Source of the DNA: Rhodocyclales bacterium
GTDB lineage: Bacteria > Pseudomonadota > Gammaproteobacteria > Burkholderiales > Rhodocyclaceae
Reading direction: 5' to 3'
NCBI GenBank assembly: GCA_016192435.1
Contig: JACPUD010000029.1
Location: forward strand, 1-43,978
Length of the DNA: 43,978 nucleotides
Shown here: positions 16,430 to 24,396 of the stretch, piece by piece
How positions within the stretch are numbered: the stretch's first letter is position 1
Layout of the letters: each line of letters opens with the position of its first letter
The notes under the pieces: model-generated
Databases searched by the model: none
Told to the model about the DNA's origin: nothing
The model's input: the letters and a program-made list of their open reading frames with translations, nothing else
Made by a program: the position numbers and the translations under genes

Positions 16430-17208
16430 ACGGCCAGAGCGTCTTCGCCGGCGCGCTGCTGGCGCCTGAAGCCATTTGCCCGCCGGGCCTCCGCACCTGG
16501 AACGGGTCCGATCCGGGCCCGCGCTTCGCCGTCTATCGCAACAACGTGATGGTCTCGCTGATCGATGCGCTGGCCGACAGCCATCCGGTCACGCGGCAAC
16601 TGGTCGGCGAGGAGTTCTTTGCCGCCATGGCGCGGCTCTTCGTCCTGGCGCAGCCGCCGCGCTCGCCGGTGCTGGCGCTTTACGGCGAGGGCTTCGCCGA
16701 CTTCATCGAAGCCTTTCCACCGGCCGCCGGCCTGCCTTACCTGGCCGAGGTCGCACGCCTCGAAATGCTGCGCGTGCGCGCCTGGCATGCGGCCGATGCC
16801 GCGCCGATGGCGCAGCAGGAGCTGATGCGCCTGCTGGCCGACACGGAGGGGCTGCCGGCGGCGCGCTTCCTTCTGCATCCCGCGCTCGGGCTGCTGCGCT
16901 CGCGCCATGCGGTGGTGTCGCTATGGGCCGCGCATCAAACCGGCGATGTCGCGGCGGCGCTGGCGCAGGTCGCCGTGGAAGATGCCGAAAATGCGCTGGT
17001 GCTGCGCGTCGGGCTCGAGGTGGACATCGTCCGCATTGCCGACGCTGCGGCGATATTCATCATGAATCTGCAGCAGGGCGTCGCCTTCGGTGCGGCGGCC
17101 GGGCAGGCACTGGCGGTCGAGCCCGAATTCGATCTGGCCGCCACCCTCGGCTTGCTGATCCGTGGCGGTGCGCTATGCAGTGCAAGCTTTTCAAGGAGTG
17201 CGGCATGA
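16426..17208 (+). CDS. bufC: BufC: DUF2063 putative DNA-binding/partner protein
   Basis: A 260-residue cytoplasmic protein with the DUF2063 N-terminal region ([39 protein letters not shown] and [14 protein letters not shown], about 28-100) followed by a less conserved C-terminal domain. In other clusters this partner helps DUF692 enzymes engage the precursor peptide. The original database name (putative DNA-binding) is not informative. It shares ATGA overlaps with both neighbours, so translation is coupled. Confidence 0.88.
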   Translation: MNGQSVFAGALLAPEAICPPGLRTWNGSDPGPRFAVYRNNVMVSLIDALADSHPVTRQLVGEEFFAAMARLFVLAQPPRSPVLALYGEGFADFIEAFPPAAGLPYLAEVARLEMLRVRAWHAADAAPMAQQELMRLLADTEGLPAARFLLHPALGLLRSRHAVVSLWAAHQTGDVAAALAQVAVEDAENALVLRVGLEVDIVRIADAAAIFIMNLQQGVAFGAAAGQALAVEPEFDLAATLGLLIRGGALCSASFSRSAA

Positions 17209-17732
17209 AGGCGAGCGCCAGCGATCCCGCGCCAAGCCACGGCCTTTGTTCGGCGCCGCAGCGCCTGATGCGGCAGGGCATCGCTTTGCTGAACCGGATA
17301 CCGGATGCGCTGATCGCGCTGCTGGGCCGTTTCTCGATCGCGGCGATTTTCTGGAAATCCGGGCAGACCAAGGTGCAGGGCTTCGCCATCGATATCGTCA
17401 GCGGCGAATTCCAGTTCGGCCTGCCGCGGCTGTCCGATTCCGTCGTCGAACTGTTCCGCGACGAATACCGGCTGCCGCTGATCGCACCGGAAATCGCCGC
17501 ACCGCTGGCGGCCTTTGCCGAGCACCTGTTGCCGCTGCTGATCCTGCTCGGCCTGGCCACGCGCCTTTCGGCGCTGGGCCTCTTGGTGATGACGGCGACG
17601 ATCCAGTTGCTGGTCTATCCCGACGCCTGGCCGACGCACGGCGTCTGGGCTGCCGTGCTGCTGTTCCTCGTCGCCAGGGGACCGGGCGCGATTTCCCTCG
17701 ACCATCTGATCGCGCGGCGCTGCGGCGGCTGA
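17205..17732 (+). CDS. bufD: BufD: DoxX-family membrane protein
   Basis: A 175-residue inner-membrane protein with four probable membrane segments (around residues 40-60, 95-115, 115-135 and 145-165). FSIAAIFWKSGQTKVQGF is typical of the DoxX family as found with DUF692/DUF2063 genes. It overlaps bufC by ATGA and ends only nine bases before the convergent anti-sigma gene, so no separate terminator fits between them. Its role in bufferin operons is not settled. Confidence 0.85.
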   Translation: MKASASDPAPSHGLCSAPQRLMRQGIALLNRIPDALIALLGRFSIAAIFWKSGQTKVQGFAIDIVSGEFQFGLPRLSDSVVELFRDEYRLPLIAPEIAAPLAAFAEHLLPLLILLGLATRLSALGLLVMTATIQLLVYPDAWPTHGVWAAVLLFLVARGPGAISLDHLIARRCGG

Positions 17733-17741
17733 CGCGGGCCT

Positions 17742-18509
17742 TTATTTGCCCCCTTGCTTGCCGTGCTGCTGGAACACCAGCGTCGCCAGGCGCAGCATGT
17801 CCTCGCGCCCGGTGTTGCCCGACAGTGCGTAGCCGAAGCGGCTGTCGGTCCAGTAGAAGACATCGATGCCGTTCTCCCGCGCGTAGCGGAAGCTGGTGTC
17901 GGCGGCCCTGGGCGCGGCGGGGCGCACGTAGAGCGTCAGGCGCTTGCGCTCGGCGTCCTCGTACATGAACTGCGCCACCTCGCCGCTGTCGCCGGGCAGC
18001 AGGCGACCGCCGACCAGCCGGTAGCCGACTGATTCGAGCTGCGGCGGCTGCAGCGGCGCGCCCAGGCGCTTCGACAGCCAGCCGACCAGATGGGCTTCCT
18101 GGTCGGCGCCGACCTCGACCGGATGGCGGACTTCAGGGACGAATACGGCGTGGGCGATCGCCGCCTGGCGCGGCAGGGAATTCACGGCCAGGCCCGGCGC
18201 GGGCGCGGTTTCACCGCGCAGGAAGAAACCCATGACGGCGCCCAGGCCCAGCCAGGCGACGGCCGCGAGCTTGCGCGCATCGAGCCAGCGATTGGCGTTG
18301 GCGGCCGGAATCAGGCGCGCCGGCACCGCTTCATCGAGCACGCGGTCGTAGGTCCGGTGCAGGCGCGCCGACTGCGCGCGCCATGCTTCGGCCTGGGCGC
18401 GCCGTTCGGGATGCGCGGCGAGCCAGGTTTCCACCTGCATCAGGCGCGCCGGATCGAGCTGGCCATCGGCCCAGGCATGCAGATCGTCTTCGGAAATCGG
18501 CGCATTCAT
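17742..18509 (-). CDS. anti-sigma factor (membrane-anchored)
   Basis: A 255-residue protein. The N-terminal cytoplasmic part (ISEDDLHAWADGQLDPARLMQVETWLAAHPE) is the anti-sigma helical domain typical of transmembrane regulators, with one membrane segment at about 80-98 (AAVAWLGLGAVMGFFL) and a periplasmic domain of about 150 residues. That domain ends with FRYARENGIDVFYWTDSRFGYALSG, seen in many such proteins. It overlaps the sigma factor gene by four bases (ATGA) and converges on the buf operon, suggesting it senses an envelope or metal signal and releases the sigma factor. Confidence 0.85.
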   Translation of the reverse strand: MNAPISEDDLHAWADGQLDPARLMQVETWLAAHPERRAQAEAWRAQSARLHRTYDRVLDEAVPARLIPAANANRWLDARKLAAVAWLGLGAVMGFFLRGETAPAPGLAVNSLPRQAAIAHAVFVPEVRHPVEVGADQEAHLVGWLSKRLGAPLQPPQLESVGYRLVGGRLLPGDSGEVAQFMYEDAERKRLTLYVRPAAPRAADTSFRYARENGIDVFYWTDSRFGYALSGNTGREDMLRLATLVFQQHGKQGGK

Positions 18510-19009
18510 GTGCTGACCACTTTCAGTATCGGTGCCGCCTCGCCGGCCAACACGGCCTTGAGGCGCTGGCGTGCGCGCGACAGGCGCGACATCACGGTGC
18601 CCTGCGGAATATTCAGGGCGCGTGCCACTTCGGCGTAGCTGAGTTCTTCGAGGCCGACCAGCAGCAGCACTTCGCGCTGGTCCGGCGGCAGCAGCGCCAG
18701 CGCGCGTTCGAGATCGCGCAGTTCCAGCGCGTCCTGCTGGCTGGCGCGCTGTTCCGCCGTCGGCAGGTCCTCGTCGGCGCAGAAGTCGATGCGGCTGTCG
18801 CGGCGCCGGCCATCGACGTGCAGGTTGTGCATGATGGAAAACAGCCAGGGCCGCAGATCGCGGCTGCGTTGCCACAGGCGCCACTTTTCCAGGGCGCGCT
18901 GCAGCGTTTCCTGCACCAGGTCGTCGGCCGCATCGACGCGCCCCGTCAGCGCCCGCGCGTAGCGGCGCAGACGGGGGATTTCGGCAACGATGGCGTCGCG
19001 GCTGTTCAC
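18506..19009 (-). CDS. ECF (extracytoplasmic function) sigma factor
   Basis: A 167-residue sigma-70 family factor with region 2 (RRYARALTGRVDAADDLVQETLQRALEKW... RPWLFSIMHNLHVDGRR) and region 4 (LPPDQREVLLLVGLEELSYAEVARALNIPQGTVMSRLSRARQRL). The GTG start is chosen for typical ECF length; a much longer upstream extension encodes repeat-B sequence. The downstream gene is its anti-sigma factor. By position it probably controls bufABCD and possibly the secreted protein genes just beyond; no shared promoter motif could be confirmed by eye. Confidence 0.9.
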   Translation of the reverse strand: MNSRDAIVAEIPRLRRYARALTGRVDAADDLVQETLQRALEKWRLWQRSRDLRPWLFSIMHNLHVDGRRRDSRIDFCADEDLPTAEQRASQQDALELRDLERALALLPPDQREVLLLVGLEELSYAEVARALNIPQGTVMSRLSRARQRLKAVLAGEAAPILKVVST

Positions 19010-19067
19010 ATCATCCTGCGTACTTGGCGTGAAACAACAGAATGGATCGCTGGTGATAGCGAGCGCA

Positions 19068-19110
19068 GCGAGCCGATCAGTAACCCCCCGCGAGGGGGGC
19101 GAAGCGGGGC
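19068..19110. repeat. GC-rich interspersed repeat B, copy 2
   Basis: GCGAGCCGATCAGTA, then ACCCCCCGCGAGGGGG and GCGAAGCGGGG, matching the copy at 13914-13955 with few changes. It lies upstream of the sigma factor gene in a gap that holds no other gene. Confidence 0.7.
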
Positions 19111-19189
19111 GGGCCGCGCTTGCCCGCTTTTGGCAGGGCAAAGGTACAAGCGATTCATGATTTGAGGGTGGCCATCGAAGCCATGAGCG

Positions 19190-19561
19190 TTAGGGTTTGG
19201 CAACGTGCCAGACATTGTTGAAACCGTCGCCGGTCTTGTCGCCGGGCTTGGCGTCCTTGACCCAATAGTAGAGCGGCTTGCCCTTCTGCGCCCACTGTTT
19301 GGAGCCGTCGTCGCGCGTGATGATGCTGAGATCGCCGCTGGCCATGTCGCCCGCGGCGGCCATCAGCGGCGGCCAGTTGCCGGCGCAGGGGCCGTTGCAG
19401 GCGCTCTTGCCGCCGGCGTCCTTGTCGAAGGTGTAGAGCGTCATGCCCTTGGCGCCGACCAGCACGCCGTCCATGGCCTTGACCGGGGCGTCGGCGGCCA
19501 GCGCCGCGCCGGCAGCAAGGGCGGTGGCACACAATGCAACAATCAGCTTATTGATTTTCAT
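19190..19561 (-). CDS. secreted protein of the COG4315 type
   Basis: A 123-residue periplasmic protein with a Sec signal (MKINKLIVALCATALAAGAAL, cleaved after ALAA) and two repeats of the Yx(F/W/Y)xxD kind: GMTLYTFDKDAGGKSACNGPCAGNWPPL and GKPLYYWVKDAKPGDKTGD. Such predicted lipoproteins have no settled function; some are linked to metal or oxidant stress. No lipobox Cys follows the signal here, so it is probably soluble. GGAGAAACTC precedes the chosen ATG; an ATG four codons earlier is an alternative. It lies beyond the sigma gene on the same strand. Confidence 0.85.
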   Translation of the reverse strand: MKINKLIVALCATALAAGAALAADAPVKAMDGVLVGAKGMTLYTFDKDAGGKSACNGPCAGNWPPLMAAAGDMASGDLSIITRDDGSKQWAQKGKPLYYWVKDAKPGDKTGDGFNNVWHVAKP

Positions 19562-19639
19562 GAGTTTCTCCATTGGGGTTGGGGGTCTTGCAGCTCATAT
19601 ACGGATGGCAGGCCGCGATTATTCCGGCGGCTCGGCAAG

Positions 19640-19653
19640 AGTTGGCGCTGACG
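19640..19653 (+). repeat. dispersed repeat copy 5 (partial, intergenic)
   Basis: GCAAG then AGTTGGCGCTGACG, after which similarity to the other cores ends. About a dozen bases on, GCCTACCTGGA resembles CGCCTACCCGGA found beyond the copy at 39967, so the full element may be longer than the core. Confidence 0.65.
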
Positions 19654-19708
19654 GGCCTTGCCTACCTGGAATTCCGCTTCGCGGGTAGGTAACGGCGACG
19701 GATGCGGA

Positions 19709-20050
19709 TCAGAGGCCGCCGACGCCACCATGGCGCACCGTGGCGCCGACGAAGCCGCGGTCGGCAAGGCAGTCGTCGACCTCGCCCGGGCGGTAGCGCA
19801 GCGCGATGGCGCGCTCGCACATTGCCCGCTTGTAATGCAGTTTTGCCGCGCAATCGTCGGCGAATGCGCGCTTGAGTTCGTCGCCGATGCAGGCGCTGGC
19901 CGCGATCTCGTCGTCGGTTTCGGCTTGCGCCATGCAGTAGTCGGCGATCCAGTGCAGGGCCAGGCCCGGTATGCGGCAGGTGGGTGGCGCCGCGTCAACG
20001 GTCGGGGGCAGCAGTGCGGCAAGCAGCAGCAGACAGGCGGATCGGCGCAT
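19709..20050 (-). CDS. small Cys-rich secreted protein (113 aa)
   Basis: A signal peptide (MRRSACLLLLAALLPPTVDA) is followed by about 93 residues with six regularly spaced cysteines (PTC, DYC, SAC, DDC, AMC, DDC), suggesting three disulfides in a helical periplasmic protein. I do not recognise the family. It begins seven bases after the dehydrogenase-like gene on the same strand, so the two are probably co-transcribed. Confidence 0.7.
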   Translation of the reverse strand: MRRSACLLLLAALLPPTVDAAPPTCRIPGLALHWIADYCMAQAETDDEIAASACIGDELKRAFADDCAAKLHYKRAMCERAIALRYRPGEVDDCLADRGFVGATVRHGGVGGL

Positions 20051-20057
20051 GCGCGGC

Positions 20058-21152
20058 TCAGGGCTTGCGCCAGGTGATGCGATAGATCGCGCCGGCCTGG
20101 TCGTCGGCCACCAGCAGCGAGCCGTCGGGCAGCACCAGCACATCGGCCGGCCGGCCCCAGGCCGATTCGCCCTGCAGCCAGCCGCTGGCGAAGCTCTCGT
20201 AACTCACCGCCTTGCCATCCTTGACGCGCACCAGGGCGATGCGATAGCCGATCTTCTTCGAACGGTTCCACGAACCGTGTTCGGCGATGAAAATCTGGTT
20301 GCGGTACGCGGCGGGAAACATCGTCCCGGTGTAGAAGCGCATGCCGAGTCCGGCCACGTGCGGCCCGAGTTTTTGCGCCGGCGGCTCGAACTCCGCGCAC
20401 TTGCGGCGGGCGCCGTACTCCGGGTCCGCCACCTCGCCGCCGTGGCAATACGGGTAGCCGAAGTGCATTTCTGCGCGCGGCGCACGGTTCAACTCGTCGG
20501 GCGGAATCTCGTCGCCCAGCATGTCGCGGCCGTTGTCGGTGAACCACAGCGCGCCATCGAGCGGGCTCCAGTCGAAGCCGACCGTATTGCGCACGCCGCG
20601 GGCGAATACTTCGCGCCCCGTGCCGTCGGCGTTCATGCGCAGGATGCTGGCATAGGGGGCGCCCGGCTCGCAGATGTTGCAGGGCGCGCCGACCGGCACA
20701 TGGAGCTTGCCGTCGGGGCCGAAGGCGATGAACTTCCAGCCGTGGTGGGTGTCGCGTGGCAGGCTGTCGGTGACCGTCACCGGCAGCGGCGGGCTTTCCA
20801 GGCGGCGATCGATGTCGTCGTAGCGCAGGATGCGACTCACCGCGGCGACATACAGCGCACCATTGCGCCAGGCCAGACCGCTGGGCATTTCCAGGCTGCT
20901 GGCGATGCGGATCACCTTGCCGGCACGATAGGCGCCATCGAAGCGCACCGCGTGCACGCTGCCGGCGCCGCGCGAGCCGACATACAGCACACCGCCCTTG
21001 TCGTCGTTGGCGCCGAGCGCCATCTGCCGCGCGTTGCTGACCCGCGCCCAGAGCTCGATGGAAAAGCCCGGTGGCAGCTTGATGGTTTCCAGCGGCAGCG
21101 CCGCGGCCGTGGCGTTCCAGGCCAGCAGGGCGAGGGTGAGCAGGGTTCTCAT
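20058..21152 (-). CDS. PQQ-type sugar (sorbosone) dehydrogenase-like beta-propeller
   Basis: A 364-residue periplasmic protein with a Sec signal (MRTLLTLALLAWNATAAALP). The six-bladed propeller of the glucose/sorbosone dehydrogenase family is seen in LPPGFSIELWARVSNARQMALG, HHGWKFIAFGPDGKLHVPVGAPCNICEPG, NTVGFDWSPLDGALWFTDNGRDMLGDEIPPDELN, FIAEHGSWNRS and GRPADVLVLPDGSLLVADDQAGAIYRI. Family members oxidise sugars with PQQ, but many homologues have unknown substrates. No PQQ synthesis genes are in the window. Confidence 0.88.
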   Translation of the reverse strand: MRTLLTLALLAWNATAAALPLETIKLPPGFSIELWARVSNARQMALGANDDKGGVLYVGSRGAGSVHAVRFDGAYRAGKVIRIASSLEMPSGLAWRNGALYVAAVSRILRYDDIDRRLESPPLPVTVTDSLPRDTHHGWKFIAFGPDGKLHVPVGAPCNICEPGAPYASILRMNADGTGREVFARGVRNTVGFDWSPLDGALWFTDNGRDMLGDEIPPDELNRAPRAEMHFGYPYCHGGEVADPEYGARRKCAEFEPPAQKLGPHVAGLGMRFYTGTMFPAAYRNQIFIAEHGSWNRSKKIGYRIALVRVKDGKAVSYESFASGWLQGESAWGRPADVLVLPDGSLLVADDQAGAIYRITWRKP

Positions 21153-21172
21153 TGCGTATCCTTCCGGGCAAG

Positions 21173-21194
21173 AGTTGGCGCTGGCGACACGGCG
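21173..21194 (+). repeat. dispersed repeat copy 6 (intergenic)
   Basis: The best consensus copy: GGCAAG, core AGTTGGCGCTGGCGACACGG and CGATTC on the right. It lies 20 bases upstream of the dehydrogenase-like start, in the 309-base gap before the AraC gene. Nothing else was recognised in that gap. Confidence 0.85.
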
Positions 21195-21461
21195 ATTCTC
21201 GATCAGTTCGCCCTGCGAAGCAACGTCGCTGCTTCTGTCGGGCAACGAACCGGCTTGGGTGCGCCCGGTGACCGTTGACACCGCTTTGGCGCTGGAAATT
21301 CCTGAAATGGCACATTCATGCGCGGCATGGGGATTGCCTATGCGTTCCGTCATGCATTCGTCACTTGCCCGCCCGCGCCGTCATCTCGCGCGCCCCATGG
21401 TGGTGGGCGATTTCGAGCAGTTGCTGGCGCGCAGCGGCGGACAGTTGTGGCCGCAGCCGAA

Positions 21462-22508
21462 CTACCAGCCCTTGCGCCACGCCGAGGGCGAGGTGGCGAA
21501 CCAGTTGCGGAAGGCGCGGGTGAAGGAGCTTTGCTCGGCGTAGCCCAGCAGCAAGGCAACATCCAGCGCCGAAAGCGACGAATCGCGCAGATAGACCTGC
21601 GCCAGTTCGCGGCGCGAGGCGTCGAGCAGGCCGTGAAACGAAGCCCCGGCCTGAACCAGGCGGCGCTGCATCGTGCGCGGCGTCATGCCGAGGGAGGCCG
21701 CGACGTGCTTCAGCGTCGTCTCGCACTTCGGCATCAGCGGCACCAGCGCCTGCCGCACCTGGCTGACGATGTCATGGCCGCCCTGCAGGCGGGCGATGAC
21801 CATGCGCGCCTCGCCGCGCATCGCCAGGTTCAGCGCGGCGTCGGCCTGGACCAGCGGACGCGACAGCAGGTCGCCGTCGAACAGCATTGCATTCTCGCCG
21901 GCGGCGAAGCGCACCGGGCAGTCGAAGAAGCTGTCAAAGGGTAGCGTGTCTTCAGGCGCGCCATGCAGAAATCGCACCTCGCGCAACGGCAGCTCGCTGC
22001 GCGTTATCCAGCGCCCGAAACCGGCCCAACTGGCGAGCAGGGATTCGGCCAGGAGATCGCAGTAGGGCAGTCCGGCTCGGGCCGCCTCGGGCAGCACCAC
22101 CCAGGCCAGCTTGACGTGCCCATCCTCGCGGCCGAAATGTGTTTCGCTGTAGCCCGAGTCGAATACGATGCGCCGATACAGAGGCACCAGGCCGATCGCC
22201 TCTCCCAGGTCGCGACAGCTCATCAGCGCATAGCCGAGCACGTCGAAGGTGTCGGGCCGCGCATCGCGGCCGAATTCCAGCCCGAGGTCGCGCCGGCCGG
22301 TCAGCGCCAGCGCCGTGCGGAACAGCGCCACCAGCGCGCTGAAGGGCAGGCGGCCCTGCGGCGCACTCCATTGCGCTGCGTCGATGCGCGCCTGCCGCAG
22401 CAGGGCCGCGCGCGGCAGACCGAGGCGCTCGACGACATCCAGCAGGCGCCGGCCATAGGCCATGGCGACACTGATTTCCATCTTCGGGGCGATCTCGGTA
22501 GCGAGCAT
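21462..22508 (-). CDS. AraC-family transcriptional regulator
   Basis: A 348-residue protein with an Arabinose_bd-like N-terminal ligand domain (about 15-210) and a C-terminal AraC helix-turn-helix pair (about 250-345: TTLKHVAASLGMTPRTMQRRL and SALDVALLLGYAEQSSFTRAF). It is divergent from the ThDP-enzyme operon and is the likely regulator of it. No clear Shine-Dalgarno precedes the first ATG; ATG at 22481 is an alternative start. A 60-bp piece of a near-identical gene lies at 27122-27181. Confidence 0.9.
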   Translation of the reverse strand: MLATEIAPKMEISVAMAYGRRLLDVVERLGLPRAALLRQARIDAAQWSAPQGRLPFSALVALFRTALALTGRRDLGLEFGRDARPDTFDVLGYALMSCRDLGEAIGLVPLYRRIVFDSGYSETHFGREDGHVKLAWVVLPEAARAGLPYCDLLAESLLASWAGFGRWITRSELPLREVRFLHGAPEDTLPFDSFFDCPVRFAAGENAMLFDGDLLSRPLVQADAALNLAMRGEARMVIARLQGGHDIVSQVRQALVPLMPKCETTLKHVAASLGMTPRTMQRRLVQAGASFHGLLDASRRELAQVYLRDSSLSALDVALLLGYAEQSSFTRAFRNWFATSPSAWRKGW

Positions 22509-22509
22509 G

Positions 22510-22548
22510 TTGTCGCGAAATGACAAATGGCCGGGTATTTTGCGACAA
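22510..22548. promoter_or_regulatory. inverted repeat in the divergent AraC/ThDP promoter
   Basis: TTGTCGCGAAAT and ATTTTGCGACAA are inverted repeats matching at 11 of 12 positions, 15 bases apart, between the divergent AraC and ThDP-enzyme genes. This is a natural candidate operator for the AraC protein; the left arm almost touches the AraC start codon, which would allow autoregulation. Confidence 0.55.
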
Positions 22549-22630
22549 GCAGCGGCACTATTCAATCGCCTATTCTTGCCGGACAAGACAAGCGCCGAAA
22601 AATCGACGCAAGAACGAGGAGAACAAGGTC

Positions 22631-24382
22631 ATGGCAGAAATCACCGGCGGCGAAGTCATCGCACGCATGTTGCAGAAGGAAGGCGTCGAGAAGGTCTTCG
22701 GCATCATCGACGGCACCTATTTCGGTTTCTATGCGGCCTTGCACCGGATCGGCATCGAGATCGTCACCCCGCGCCACGAAACCTGCGCCGCGCACATGGC
22801 CGGCACCTATGCACGGCTGACCGGCAAGCTCGGCGTCTGCATGGCCAGCAACGGCCCCGGCGTCGCCAACCTGCTGCCCGGCCTGGTGGTCGAGCAGGCC
22901 GACGGCAACCGCGTGCTGGCCATCACCAGCGCGCGCCGGCCGAGCATCATGTATCCCGACCGCGGCGGCAGCTACCAGTGCTTCGACCAGAGCGGCGTGA
23001 TCGGCAAGATCGGCAAGTGGAGCTCGGCGGTATCGAGCTTCGACCGCGTGCCCGAGCTGGTGCGCAAGGCGCTGCGCAAGAGTTACGAGGGCCGGCCCGG
23101 CGTGGTGCATGTCGACGTGCCTGAAACCATCATGAACGGCAAATTCAAGGCCGACGTCAGTTACTGGGCGCCGCACCAGTACCGCAACGCCGTGCCGCCA
23201 GCGCCAACTTTCGAGCAAGTCAAGCAGGCCGCCGATCTGCTGATCGCGGCGGGCGCGCCGATGATCCACGCCGGCAGCGGCATCATCCATGCCAACGCCT
23301 ATGACGCCTTGCGTCGCGTCGCCGAACTGCTGCATGCGCCGGTCACCACCAGTTGGGCCGCGCGCGGCATGCTGTCCGAGGATTCGCCGCTGGCCATCAC
23401 CATGCCGCACGTCAAGCTCAACCACCAGGTGCGCAACGACGCCGATGTCGTGCTGATCCTCGGCTCGCGCCTCGGCGAGACCGACTGGTGGGGCAAGCCG
23501 CCCTACTGGCGCCATCCGTCGGAACAGAAGACCATCCAGGTCGACCTCGACGGCGACATGATCGGCTTGAACAAGCCGGCCGACCTCGGCATCGTCGCCG
23601 ACGCCAAACGCTTCCTCGAACTGCTGGCCGATGAGCTGGAAACGCGCAGGGCAGAGATCAAGCTCGACACCCGCCGCAGCCGCGTCGCCGCTTACGGCAA
23701 GACCATGAGGGAAGAGCGCGCCGGCTGGGACAAGGCGCTGGCCGACATGGCGGTGCCGATGCATCCGGCGCACATCGGCGCGGTCTGCCGTGAACTGTTC
23801 CCGGAAGATTCGGTGCTGGTCGCCGACGGCGGCAACGCCACGATCTGGGCCATGTTCTATCACAAGGTCACGGTGCCCAACACGGTGATATCCACTTTCA
23901 AGTTCGGCATGCTCGGCGCGGGAACTTCGCAGGCGGTAGCGGCCGCGCTGGCGCGGCCGGGCAAACCGGTGTGCTGCATCATCGGCGACGGCGCCATGGG
24001 CTTCCATTCGCAGGAAGTCGAAACCGCGGTGCGCAACAAGGCGCAGGTAATCTACATCGTGCTCGCCGACCGCCAGTGGGGCATGGTCAAGATGAACCAG
24101 CAGTTCATGCTGCGGCCGTTCAAGACCATGATCTTCAAGCACCTCGATCCCGACGAGACCATCAAGGCCGACCTCGGCGAAATCAAGTTCGACAAGCTGG
24201 GCGAAAGCATGGGTGCCTACGGCGAGCGCGTCTCTGACCCGAAAGAGCTAAAGCCCGCGCTGCAACGGGCGCTGGCGACCGGCGGCTGCGCGGTGATCCA
24301 CGTGGACGTCGACCCGGTCAAGCACATGTGGGCGCCGGGCCTGATCCACTTCAAGAAGATGCACGAAGAGCCGAAGGCTTAG
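22631..24382 (+). CDS. thiamine-diphosphate-dependent enzyme (acetolactate synthase-like)
   Basis: A 583-residue three-domain ThDP enzyme. The N-terminal PYR domain holds the catalytic Glu in TPRHETCAAHMAG (about 50) and SNGPGVANLLPG. A central Rossmann-like domain follows (about 195-330). The C-terminal PP domain has GDGAMGFHSQEVETAV (about 452) as the start of the ThDP/Mg motif. The second metal-ligand position, usually Asn-Asn, reads Ala-Asp (VLADRQWGM). The family covers lyases, decarboxylases and carboligases of 2-oxo or 2-hydroxyacyl compounds; the reaction cannot be fixed. AGGAG precedes ATG. It is first in a four-gene operon. Copy 7 of the dispersed repeat, antisense, encodes AVPPAPTF at the domain boundary. 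Confidence 0.9.
   Translation: MAEITGGEVIARMLQKEGVEKVFGIIDGTYFGFYAALHRIGIEIVTPRHETCAAHMAGTYARLTGKLGVCMASNGPGVANLLPGLVVEQADGNRVLAITSARRPSIMYPDRGGSYQCFDQSGVIGKIGKWSSAVSSFDRVPELVRKALRKSYEGRPGVVHVDVPETIMNGKFKADVSYWAPHQYRNAVPPAPTFEQVKQAADLLIAAGAPMIHAGSGIIHANAYDALRRVAELLHAPVTTSWAARGMLSEDSPLAITMPHVKLNHQVRNDADVVLILGSRLGETDWWGKPPYWRHPSEQKTIQVDLDGDMIGLNKPADLGIVADAKRFLELLADELETRRAEIKLDTRRSRVAAYGKTMREERAGWDKALADMAVPMHPAHIGAVCRELFPEDSVLVADGGNATIWAMFYHKVTVPNTVISTFKFGMLGAGTSQAVAAALARPGKPVCCIIGDGAMGFHSQEVETAVRNKAQVIYIVLADRQWGMVKMNQQFMLRPFKTMIFKHLDPDETIKADLGEIKFDKLGESMGAYGERVSDPKELKPALQRALATGGCAVIHVDVDPVKHMWAPGLIHFKKMHEEPKA
23188..23209 (-). repeat. dispersed repeat copy 7 (in the ThDP gene, antisense)
   Basis: Minus-strand AGTTGGCGCTGGCG then GCACGGCG. 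On the coding strand it reads A-V-P-P-A-P-T in the linker between the first and central domains. Its phase matches that of the other antisense copy in the TauE/SafE gene. Confidence 0.75.
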
Positions 24383-24396
24383 GCGGGGAGTTCGTC

